DNA of 7,418 nt. Origin: an uncultured Bacteroidota bacterium (GTDB lineage Bacteria > Bacteroidota > Bacteroidia > Bacteroidales > SZUA-534). A program made the position numbers and the translations under genes. The notes beneath the pieces are model-generated. The model was not told the DNA's origin and ran no database searches. It saw only the letters and a program-made list of their open reading frames with translations. The stretch's first letter is position 1; each line of letters begins with the position of its first letter. Shown piece after piece: positions 1-5,804 of this stretch. The DNA is taken from positions 1-7,418 of the forward strand of contig CALABN010000049.1 of assembly GCA_937885735.1 (NCBI GenBank), written 5' to 3'.

Positions 1-1
1 C

Positions 2-832
2 TTTGATTGCGTATTTGGAGGCAATGTACCTCTTGGAGCGGGAATGTCTTCGTCTGCCGCCATTGAAGTGGGTATGGCGTTTGCAATCAACGATATGTTT
101 GACCTTGGCTGTTCAAAATTGTCAATGACAAAGTTCGCTCAAATGGCGGAACAAGAATATGCAGGCGTCAATTGCGGTATTATGGACCAGTTCGCATCGA
201 TGCACGGGAAGGAAAATCACGTTATAAAACTCGATTGCCGAAGTCTTGAATTCGAGTATTTCCCGTTGGATATGACCGACTATATGTTGGTGCTTGTCAA
301 TACTGGCGTGAAACACAGCCTTGCATCTTCAGAGTACAACAAGCGCAGGGCGGAATGTGAGGAAGGTGTAAGCCTTTTGCAGAAATATGATGCACAAATT
401 AAATCGTTGCGTGACGTTACATTGGATATGCTAGAGGCTCACAAAGGTGAGTTTGACGAGGTGGTTTATAAACGATGCTCATACGTTGTTGAGGAGAACG
501 CTCGTTTGACTGATGCTTGCAAAGCCTTGTCAAATGGCGACTTTGTCGCATTTGGCAAGAATATGTATGGCTCTCATTGCGGGTTGCGCGACAAGTATCA
601 AGTCAGTTGTGCCGAACTCGACCATTTGGTTGATATTGCAAGGACGGTGCCTGGTGTCCTTGGCTCAAGAATGATGGGTGGTGGTTTTGGTGGATGTACA
701 ATTACGTTGGTCGAAAAATCCAAAGTCGCTGATTTTGAGAATGCCATAAGGAAAGATTATAAGACGCCAAACGGCGATGCACCTGAAATTTTCGAAGTTG
801 TTATAGGCGACGGTGTCCGCAGATTGGAGTAG
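2..832 (+). CDS. galK: Galactokinase, 5'-truncated by window edge
   Basis: GalK phosphorylates galactose at C1 using ATP, the entry step of the Leloir pathway in the cytoplasm. The open frame runs from base 2, so the true start lies before the window; the ATG at 44 is internal, because it falls inside the family ATP-binding motif (PLGAGMSSSAA, bases 29-61). 276 residues are visible; the E. coli enzyme has about 382, so roughly 105 N-terminal residues, including the galactokinase signature, are missing. Other family marks: GIMDQF (around bases 176-193), carrying the catalytic-base aspartate, and the glycine-rich MMGGGFGG motif near the C-terminus (around bases 671-694), typical of GHMP kinases. 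galE follows after 60 bases, giving a galactose-use pair. The end at TAG 830-832 is clear. Identity is very secure; only the N-terminus is unseen. Confidence 0.96.
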   Translation, partial: FDCVFGGNVPLGAGMSSSAAIEVGMAFAINDMFDLGCSKLSMTKFAQMAEQEYAGVNCGIMDQFASMHGKENHVIKLDCRSLEFEYFPLDMTDYMLVLVNTGVKHSLASSEYNKRRAECEEGVSLLQKYDAQIKSLRDVTLDMLEAHKGEFDEVVYKRCSYVVEENARLTDACKALSNGDFVAFGKNMYGSHCGLRDKYQVSCAELDHLVDIARTVPGVLGSRMMGGGFGGCTITLVEKSKVADFENAIRKDYKTPNGDAPEIFEVVIGDGVRRLE

Positions 833-892
833 GTTTTGTCCTGTTTTGTTGCCGAAACATATTATTATTGCAGTTGTAAAAAATAGAGTGAT

Positions 893-1921
893 ATGAAAGA
901 CAAGATATTGGTTACTGGTGGTACGGGCTATATTGGTTCGCACACTGTATGCGAGTTGATTGAGCAAGGCTATCAGGTGGTGATTGTCGACAATCTTTCT
1001 AATTCAGAACGTATTGTCGTTGACAGAATTGAGAAGATTACTGGCGTGCGTCCAACTTTTTATGAATTTGACTTGAAGGATGCACAAAAGGTGGAGGATT
1101 TGTTTGAGAAGGAGAGTGGCATCAAGGGCGTGATTCATTTTGCCGCATCAAAGGCCGTTGGCGAATCTGTCAAGATTCCGTTGACGTACTATCGCAACAA
1201 TCTCACTTCGCTTATCAATCTTTTGGAGTCAATGAGTCGACACAATGTCCAAAACATTGTGTTCTCGTCGTCGTGCACAGTTTACGGACAGCCAGACAAA
1301 CTTCCTGTTGATGAATCGGCACCTATCAAGCCAGCCGAATCGCCTTACGGTTACACTAAACAGGTATGCGAGAATATCTTGCGCGACACTATAAAATCGG
1401 AGTCGGGCAGGATTCACGGCATCGCCTTGCGTTATTTCAATCCTATTGGCGCTCACCCAACTGGGTTGATTGGCGAGTTGCCTCGTGGTGTTCCAAACAA
1501 CCTTATGCCTTATATCACACAGACGGGATATGGAATTCGTCAGCAGTTGAGCGTTTTTGGCAACGACTATAACACGTCAGACGGCAGTTGCATTCGCGAT
1601 TACATTCACGTTGTCGATTTGGCAAAGTCTCACATTGTTGCTATCAATCGTATGATTGACGGTAAAAACAAATCTGACTTTGAGGTATTTAACATTGGTA
1701 CAGGCAATGGATATTCCGTGCTCGAGGTTATCAAGTCGTTCGAGAAGGTATCTGGTGTTAAACTCAATTACAAGATTGTTGGACGTCGTGAGGGCGATAT
1801 TGAACAGATTTGGGCCGATACCACCATTGCCAACAATGAATTGGGTTGGAAGGCGCAGTTGTCCATTGACGATATGACTCTGTCGGCTTGGAAATGGGAG
1901 CAAAATTACCGAAAAGGCTGA
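893..1921 (+). CDS. galE: UDP-glucose 4-epimerase
   Basis: GalE interconverts UDP-galactose and UDP-glucose with bound NAD, completing the Leloir pathway begun by the adjacent galK; it also supplies UDP-galactose for surface glycans. The 342 residues match the usual length (E. coli 338). The N-terminal Rossmann motif GGTGYIG is at residues 9-15. The short-chain dehydrogenase catalytic set is intact: S127 in SSSCTVYG, and Y152/K156 in YGYTK. Substrate-domain marks RYFNPIGAHPTG (180-191) and RREGDIEQIWAD (298-309) are present. At the position of E. coli Tyr299, the residue that limits UDP-GlcNAc use, the protein has Ile306, so substrate range cannot be assumed. The ATG at 893 directly precedes the Rossmann strand; only a weak AGAG lies upstream. 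A weak TTTG / TATTATTG pair in the 60-base gap is badly spaced (14 bases), so I call no promoter there. Confidence 0.97.
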   Translation: MKDKILVTGGTGYIGSHTVCELIEQGYQVVIVDNLSNSERIVVDRIEKITGVRPTFYEFDLKDAQKVEDLFEKESGIKGVIHFAASKAVGESVKIPLTYYRNNLTSLINLLESMSRHNVQNIVFSSSCTVYGQPDKLPVDESAPIKPAESPYGYTKQVCENILRDTIKSESGRIHGIALRYFNPIGAHPTGLIGELPRGVPNNLMPYITQTGYGIRQQLSVFGNDYNTSDGSCIRDYIHVVDLAKSHIVAINRMIDGKNKSDFEVFNIGTGNGYSVLEVIKSFEKVSGVKLNYKIVGRREGDIEQIWADTTIANNELGWKAQLSIDDMTLSAWKWEQNYRKG

Positions 1922-1939
1922 TTTTGAATAAGTCGGTAA
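1906..1939 (+). other. Inverted repeat spanning the galE stop
   Basis: TTACCGA (1906-1912) and TCGGTAA (1933-1939) are perfect 7-base reverse complements around a 20-base loop that contains the galE stop codon (1919-1921). No clean T-run follows (AATCTATTT), so it is a poor intrinsic terminator. It may be an mRNA-stabilising hairpin or chance. Confidence 0.3.
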
Positions 1940-1997
1940 ATCTATTTCAACAGAAACACCATACAATGTCGTTTTGCGTGGCTATCTTTGTCGCCAT

Positions 1998-3548
1998 ATG
2001 AAACGGTTGCATTGTCTTTGGATATTTGTCTTGCTATGTGCTGAATGCGCGGTGTCGCAGACTCTGTGCGGGGGCAGGCCTGTTTCGTTGCGCAAAGCGA
2101 TGCCTAATTTGGTTGACGTACAGCAGTTGCCATCACGTCAGCAACTTGCAAAGGCCGATTTTTTTGAATCGACGAAAAATCCAGACGTTTTTGCTGTGCC
2201 TGTTTCAACCAATTTTAATCCTTGCAACAGTGGACAGTGGGAACACGTAGAGGGCAGAAACGTGTGGCGCTTGGCGATTTGCTCACATAATGCATTTTCG
2301 CTAAATGCTACGTTTGCTGATTTTTACATTCCGCAAGATGCCGAAATGTATATTTACAATTCCGATGCCACGCAAGTAGTTGGGGCATTTACGTCGGAAA
2401 ACAACGCTGACGTTTTGCCGACAATTCCAGTTGTTGGCGATATGCTGGTTGTTGAATATTCCGAACCAGACAGTGCTGATTTTCAGGGATTTTTCAATAT
2501 TGTTCAAGTTGCTCACGATTTCAAGGGTGTATTTGCCGATTCATCGTCGAGTCAATGCCAAATTGCCGTTGATTCCGATATGGTCACCGAATGGAAGAAT
2601 GAAAAACGTTCTGTTTGCAAGATAATTGTTGGTGGAACAACCTTGTGCACAGGAACTTTGCTATCTACGGCCGACAAGTCGTTTGAACCTTATGTTCTGA
2701 CGGCCCGACATTGCATTTATTCTGAAAAATTGGCGCAATCAAGCATTTTCTACTTTAATTATGATGATGAAAATGCTGAAAAACAATATGTTTCGGGCGC
2801 GAGCCTGGTGGCTGTCAAGGACAATGACGACGGGTTCCTTGATTTTTCTCTTGTTAAGTTAAGTAAAAGTGTACCAGTCGATTATAATGCATACTATGCT
2901 GGTTGGGACGCATCGGGCGAAACGCCAGAAGGGGTGGTTTGCATTCATCACCCTAACGGCGATGCCAAAAAGATAGCCATTGATGACGATTCGTTGAAGG
3001 TGGCATCTTACCGTAACTTCGACGAACTGACGTTTTGGAATGTTGAGGAGTGGGATGAGGGAGCAACGGAGCAAGGCTCGTCGGGTGCGCCTGTTTTCAA
3101 TTCCGACCATAGGGTTGTCGGCATTTTGGCTGGTGGCGATTCTGATTGCAGTTATCCAATGAACGATTATTTTCAAATGTTTTCGGTTTGCTATAATCGT
3201 TATCAGCTTGAATCAATGCAACTTGAACGTTGGCTCAATCCGCAAGGTGCTGACATTCTCAAGTTGGACGGCACATATAATTTAGATAATTCGGTAATGA
3301 CAAGTGCAGAGATTGCAGAGTTGCATATTTCGCCAAATCCAGCAAGTTCACAGATTCTCGTGTCGGCATCTAAACTGATTGAAAATGTTGACGTTGTAAG
3401 TGCTTTTGGACAGTTGGTTGTGTCGCACAATGTCCATTCTCAACAGTCTGCAACAATTGATATTGCCAATTTGAGGCAAGGCTTGTATGTTTGCCGTGTG
3501 TTATTTGCCGATAAAACGTCAACTAATACGGTGATAATTAAGAAGTAA
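1998..3548 (+). CDS. Secreted lysyl-endopeptidase-like serine protease with T9SS sorting tail
   Basis: A 516-residue exported trypsin-fold protease. I start it at ATG 1998 because this puts a signal peptide first (MKRLHCLWIFVLLCAECAVS, cleavage likely near residues 20-22); an in-frame TTG at 1974 would bury it. Residues about 22-200 look like a beta-rich pro/accessory region. The protease domain (about 205-405) carries H238 in TARHC, D282 in LDFSLV and S362 in GSSGAP, plus HHPNGD, as in Achromobacter lysyl endopeptidase (family S1). By alignment in my head, D390 in NDYF may be the S1-pocket aspartate favouring Lys/Arg; the histidine of that enzyme's LHGG segment is replaced by Ala (LAGG). The last about 75 residues (SPNPASSQ ... 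GLYVCRV ... IIKK) are a type A T9SS C-terminal domain, implying export through the type IX system and cell-surface or extracellular action. The stop lies one base before the HAD gene. Exact specificity is inferred. Confidence 0.9.
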   Translation: MKRLHCLWIFVLLCAECAVSQTLCGGRPVSLRKAMPNLVDVQQLPSRQQLAKADFFESTKNPDVFAVPVSTNFNPCNSGQWEHVEGRNVWRLAICSHNAFSLNATFADFYIPQDAEMYIYNSDATQVVGAFTSENNADVLPTIPVVGDMLVVEYSEPDSADFQGFFNIVQVAHDFKGVFADSSSSQCQIAVDSDMVTEWKNEKRSVCKIIVGGTTLCTGTLLSTADKSFEPYVLTARHCIYSEKLAQSSIFYFNYDDENAEKQYVSGASLVAVKDNDDGFLDFSLVKLSKSVPVDYNAYYAGWDASGETPEGVVCIHHPNGDAKKIAIDDDSLKVASYRNFDELTFWNVEEWDEGATEQGSSGAPVFNSDHRVVGILAGGDSDCSYPMNDYFQMFSVCYNRYQLESMQLERWLNPQGADILKLDGTYNLDNSVMTSAEIAELHISPNPASSQILVSASKLIENVDVVSAFGQLVVSHNVHSQQSATIDIANLRQGLYVCRVLFADKTSTNTVIIKK

Positions 3549-3549
3549 A

Positions 3550-4221
3550 ATGATAAAAGGAGTAATATTCGACTTTAACGGAACAATGTTTCTCGACTCG
3601 CCTTTGCACGAGCGTGCTTGGATTGATATGGCTAAAAAACTGCGAAAGGAGCCTCTTGGCATCGAGGAGTTCTACATTAATTTGCAGGGTCGTACCAATT
3701 TGCAGATAATTACATATTTGCTTGGCCGTGAGCCATCTGCCACCGAACTTGCCGAAATAACGGAGGAGAAGGAATTGCTTTATCGCACTCGTTGTTCCGC
3801 ACCAGACGGATTGCACACGTTGGCGCCTGGTGTTGAGGATTTCCTCAATAAGTTGAAGCCAACTGGCGTGCCGTTCACTATTGCTACGGGTTCGTATCGT
3901 CCCAATGTGGAATTTTATTTCAGCCATTTAGGGCTCTCTAAATGGTTCGATTTCAACAATGTAATATACGATGACGGGACTTATCCAGGAAAACCGTTCC
4001 CTGATATTTTCATAAAGGCTTCGCAAAAAATTGGCGTACAACCTGCTGATTGCTTGGTGTTTGAAGATTCTTATGCGGGCATACGTTCTGCTGTCGACGC
4101 AAAAATCGGTCGCATTGTCACAGTTGAAGCCACTTTGGATTCAGATAAAGTCAGTCAGATAGGCAATGTTTTTGCTATGAAGTCAGGTTTTACAGGAATT
4201 GACATTGATATTCTGGATTAA
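3550..4221 (+). CDS. HAD-superfamily hydrolase (beta-phosphoglucomutase-like), DxN motif I
   Basis: A 223-residue cytoplasmic HAD protein of the beta-phosphoglucomutase/phosphatase type, with an alpha-helical cap at about residues 16-85. Motif I is FDFNGT: nucleophile D8 is present, but the second aspartate, the usual general acid/base two residues on, is N10. Motif II is T113 in IATGS, motif III K148 in PGKPFPD, and motif IV E172/D173 in FEDSYAG, all intact. The ATG follows the protease stop (3546-3548) by one base, so the two are almost surely co-transcribed and perhaps translationally coupled, though a secreted protease and a cytosolic phosphatase have no obvious shared job. Sugar-phosphate phosphatase or mutase activity would fit the galactose genes upstream, but the substrate cannot be told from sequence and the D-to-N change may alter catalysis. 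Confidence 0.88.
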   Translation: MIKGVIFDFNGTMFLDSPLHERAWIDMAKKLRKEPLGIEEFYINLQGRTNLQIITYLLGREPSATELAEITEEKELLYRTRCSAPDGLHTLAPGVEDFLNKLKPTGVPFTIATGSYRPNVEFYFSHLGLSKWFDFNNVIYDDGTYPGKPFPDIFIKASQKIGVQPADCLVFEDSYAGIRSAVDAKIGRIVTVEATLDSDKVSQIGNVFAMKSGFTGIDIDILD

Positions 4222-4279
4222 GAATAAATAAGTGTGGCTGGCTTGTTTACTTGTGCTATAAGTCGCTGTTGACTTTGAT

Positions 4280-4298
4280 TTATATTTTTGAAATATAA
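4280..4298. repeat. Perfect AT-only 8-bp hairpin
   Basis: TTATATTT (4280-4287) and AAATATAA (4291-4298) are exact reverse complements around a TTG loop, so the structure reads nearly the same on both strands. It contains TATTTTTG (4283-4290), a match to the Bacteroidetes -7 consensus TAnnTTTG, but no well-spaced TTTG -33 element lies upstream. Pure A/T pairing makes it a weak terminator. Confidence 0.35.
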
Positions 4299-4347
4299 CA
4301 AAATAGAATCTGCGGTAATCGGTTAAGTCAGTGCCGTCTGTGTTCTT

Positions 4348-4361
4348 TCCGCATTGGCGGA
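4348..4361. repeat. Small GC-rich hairpin TCCGC-ATTG-GCGGA
   Basis: A perfect 5-bp stem with a 4-base loop in the middle of the 256-base non-coding gap between the HAD gene and the small regulator-like gene. No T-run follows it (ATACCTGTGC), so it is not a standard terminator. It may be part of a structured transcript or an old intergenic repeat. Confidence 0.3.
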
Positions 4362-4426
4362 TACCTGTGCTTTTGGATTGATTTTGTCCGTTGTTGTTGA
4401 TAATTAGGTTGATTAAATGAAATGTG

Positions 4427-4460
4427 AACCCTGTTTTGTAAAGGCACACGGGTTATTTTT
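4427..4460 (+). terminator. Terminator-like hairpin before the small RHH gene
   Basis: AACCCTGT (4427-4434) can pair with ACA-C-GGGTT (4446-4454; one bulged C at 4449), an 8-bp stem with an 11-base loop, followed by A and five T (4456-4460). This could end the protease-HAD transcript 206 bases after the HAD stop. The same bases include TATTTTTG (4454-4461), a -7-like match, but the nearest TTTG (4435-4438) is only 15 bases upstream of it. Terminator, attenuator and promoter readings all remain open. Confidence 0.4.
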
Positions 4461-4477
4461 GTAAAAATCGAAAGCAA

Positions 4478-4702
4478 ATGCAGTCTCGCGACCCAAAACT
4501 AAAACGGACTCATAAACTTGTAATCACGCTAAATGATTATGAGGCAGACGCTTTTGATAATTTTTGCAAAAAACACAAAGTGAAAAGCACAACAAAGGTT
4601 GCGCGTGAAATTATTATAAATCAAGTGCTTGTTGACTTGGACCGCAACTATCCGACGCTTTTTGACAAGGATGAGTTGGAGCGTCTTGTTCAACGAACGT
4701 AA
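4478..4702 (+). CDS. Small ribbon-helix-helix-like protein of unknown function
   Basis: A 74-residue basic-to-acidic protein I cannot name. The order of elements suggests a ribbon-helix-helix (Arc/MetJ-like) fold: a basic N-terminus (KLKRTHK, residues 7-13), a short strand KLVITLND (13-20), helix A over about 21-35 (YEADAFDNFCKKHKV) and helix B over about 38-54 (TTKVAREIIINQVLVDL), then an acidic tail. Such proteins usually dimerise and bind DNA with the paired strands. Its stop TAA (4700-4702) shares a base with the ATG of the nitroreductase, so the two are translationally coupled, and it could regulate that operon. It lies just after a terminator-like hairpin. The reading frame is convincing (coupling and coherent secondary structure); the DNA-binding role is inference. 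It could instead be a small conserved protein without DNA binding. Confidence 0.75.
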   Translation: MQSRDPKLKRTHKLVITLNDYEADAFDNFCKKHKVKSTTKVAREIIINQVLVDLDRNYPTLFDKDELERLVQRT

Positions 4703-5223
4703 TGATATCTGCTATGGCAAGTTTTTCTGATTTGGTACAAATGCGATACTCTTGTCGCAATTACAATTCAATTTGCATTGACAACGCTTTGATTGAGCAA
4801 GTGCTTGAAACGGCTCATTTTGCACCATCGGCAACCAATGCACAGCCTTGGAAAGTGTTCGTCCTGAACACACCAGATAGTTTGGCAAAAGTTCAGCAGG
4901 CATACAATCGCGAGTGGTTTAAGACAGCGCCTGCGGTTCTAATGCTTTGCGCACAGACAGACAAGGCTTGGACCCGCGTCGACGGTAAGAACCACGCCGA
5001 TATTGATGTCGCAATCCTGGCTGACCATATAACTCTTGCTTCAGCCGATTTGGGGCTTGCCACTTGCTGGGTTTGCAATTTCGATGCTGAAAAACTGATT
5101 GAGAATTTCAGCCTTGATGCAAATTGCCGTCCTGTTGTGTTGTTGCCGATTGGCGTTCCCGCATCTGACGAAATTCCAGAGAAAAAGCGCAACGACATCT
5201 CTGATTTTGTGCAATTCCTTTAA
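4702..5223 (+). CDS. Nitroreductase-family FMN oxidoreductase
   Basis: A 173-residue member of the nitroreductase family (PF00881), cytoplasmic flavoproteins using NAD(P)H to reduce nitro compounds, quinones or other acceptors; the true substrate is not visible. Family marks: the N-terminal FMN-phosphate-binding RxSxR (R15-Y-S-C-R19), APSATNAQPWKVFV (41-54), the central helix DIDVAILADHITLASADLG (100-118) followed by LATCW, and the LLPIGVPAS segment (147-155) with a downstream KKR (161-163). It is of the short, about 170-residue class. The start could be ATG 4702, overlapping the previous stop by one base, or ATG 4714 (MASFSDLV), which fits the usual family N-terminus slightly better; neither has a strong ribosome site. 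The S4 gene begins 12 bases after its stop, so the three genes form a compact operon. Confidence 0.92.
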   Translation: MISAMASFSDLVQMRYSCRNYNSICIDNALIEQVLETAHFAPSATNAQPWKVFVLNTPDSLAKVQQAYNREWFKTAPAVLMLCAQTDKAWTRVDGKNHADIDVAILADHITLASADLGLATCWVCNFDAEKLIENFSLDANCRPVVLLPIGVPASDEIPEKKRNDISDFVQFL

Positions 5224-5235
5224 CCCATAGGTAAA

Positions 5236-5460
5236 ATGACAACATTTGAATTGAAACCGTCAACTGACGGTACTGAACCATTTATCGAACTTAATAAGTT
5301 GATAAAACTTCTGCGTATTAGTGAGAGCGGAGCACAGGCCAACCAGTTTGTTGAAGACGGCATTGTCAAGTTGAACGGGCAGGTTGAAGGCAGAAAACGT
5401 GCAAAGTTGCGCCACGGTGATGTTGTTGAAGTGCTTGGCAATACAATCAAGATTTTGTAA
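5236..5460 (+). CDS. Small S4-domain RNA-binding protein (YbcJ-like)
   Basis: A 74-residue protein that is almost entirely one S4-type RNA-binding module (YbcJ/S4_2 kind). After a short leader, residues 16-30 (FIELNKLIKLLRISE) form the first helix, followed by the classic pattern SGAQANQFVEDGIVKLNGQ (31-49), EGRKRAKLRHGDVVEV (51-66) and a final strand NTIKIL. The conserved Gly-Val-Lys-x-Asn-Gly turn and the Arg/Lys-rich KRAKLRHGD loop are the RNA contact surface in S4 domains. Stand-alone S4 proteins are thought to bind ribosomal or other structured RNA; the target is not known here. It is the last gene of the operon with the nitroreductase (12-base gap) and the RHH-like gene. An AGG (5228-5230 region, TAGGTAAAATG) sits just upstream of the ATG. 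The hairpin repeat array starts 10 bases after its stop. Confidence 0.92.
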   Translation: MTTFELKPSTDGTEPFIELNKLIKLLRISESGAQANQFVEDGIVKLNGQVEGRKRAKLRHGDVVEVLGNTIKIL

Positions 5461-5469
5461 TCGTTTCTC

Positions 5470-5728
5470 TGCGATAAGTTTTATTCTTGCATAGTTATCG
5501 CAGTGTGATTTGTGCTTGTACTATTGCGATAAGTCTAATTTTTCATAGTTATCGCAGTGTGATGTCTGCTTATACCGTTGCGATAAGTCTAATTTTTGCG
5601 TAGTTATCGCAGTGTAATGTCTGCTTATACTGTTGCGATAAGTCTAATTTTTGCGTAGTTGTCGCAGTGTGATGTCTGCTTATACTGTTGCGATAAGTCT
5701 AATTTTTGCATAGTTATCGCAGTGTAAT
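5470..5728. repeat. Five-copy tandem array of about 55-bp hairpin units
   Basis: Units begin at 5470, 5525, 5579, 5634 and 5689 (periods 55, 54, 55, 55). Each opens with TGCGATAA and has TTATCGCA 25 bases later (24 in unit 2), an exact 8-bp inverted repeat with a 16-17 nt T-rich loop; right arms are at 5495, 5549, 5604, 5659 and 5714. Unit 4's right arm is TTGTCGCA, which still pairs by U-G in a + strand RNA. The arms can also pair across units (right arm with the next left arm, 22-nt loop). The inter-hairpin sequence (GTGTGATGTCTGCTTATAC) is conserved too, so this is not CRISPR. Units 3 and 4 differ at only 2 of 55 bases; unit 1 is most divergent and unit 5 is cut off after GTGTAAT. A period of 55 shifts the frame each time, so it is non-coding. 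No T-tract follows any stem. It fills most of the 344-base gap at 5461-5804. Confidence 0.92.
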
Positions 5729-5743
5729 TTTATATATTTGATG

Positions 5744-5773
5744 TTTGTATATCTCTAAATATGTGTATATTTG
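5744..5773 (+). promoter_or_regulatory. Bacteroidetes-type promoter for the ATPase gene
   Basis: TTTG (5744-5747) and TATATTTG (5766-5773), separated by 18 bases, fit the primary-sigma consensus TTTG-n-TAnnTTTG of Bacteroidetes, whose usual spacing is about 19-21. Transcription would start near 5780, about 25 bases before ATG 5805. A second TATATTTG at 5733-5740 lacks a well-placed partner. No Shine-Dalgarno is seen; the leader is AT-rich, as is common in this phylum. Confidence 0.6.
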
Positions 5774-5804
5774 CAATCGTTGATAATGTAAAATGTAGAT
5801 TAAT

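Noticed and set aside
845..870. Promoter between galK and galE
   Set aside because: TTTG (845-848) and TATTATTG (863-870) are only 14 bases apart and the -7 match is imperfect; read-through from galK is sufficient.
1974..1997. TTG start eight codons upstream for the protease
   Set aside because: It would place MRGYLCRH before the signal peptide; ATG 1998 gives a normal positively charged N-region and hydrophobic core.
2031..2060. Lipoprotein signal (LLCAEC) in the protease
   Set aside because: The residue before the first Cys is Leu, not Gly/Ala/Ser, and the T9SS tail favours an ordinary signal peptidase I substrate.
4183..4449. Antisense 88-residue open frame
   Set aside because: Low-complexity, Lys/Ser/Asn-rich translation with no recognisable domain, overlapping the HAD 3' end and hairpin-rich non-coding DNA.
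5470..5728. CRISPR-like array
   Set aside because: The sequence between the hairpin arms is itself conserved from unit to unit, so there are no unique spacers, and no cas genes are nearby. It is a plain tandem repeat.
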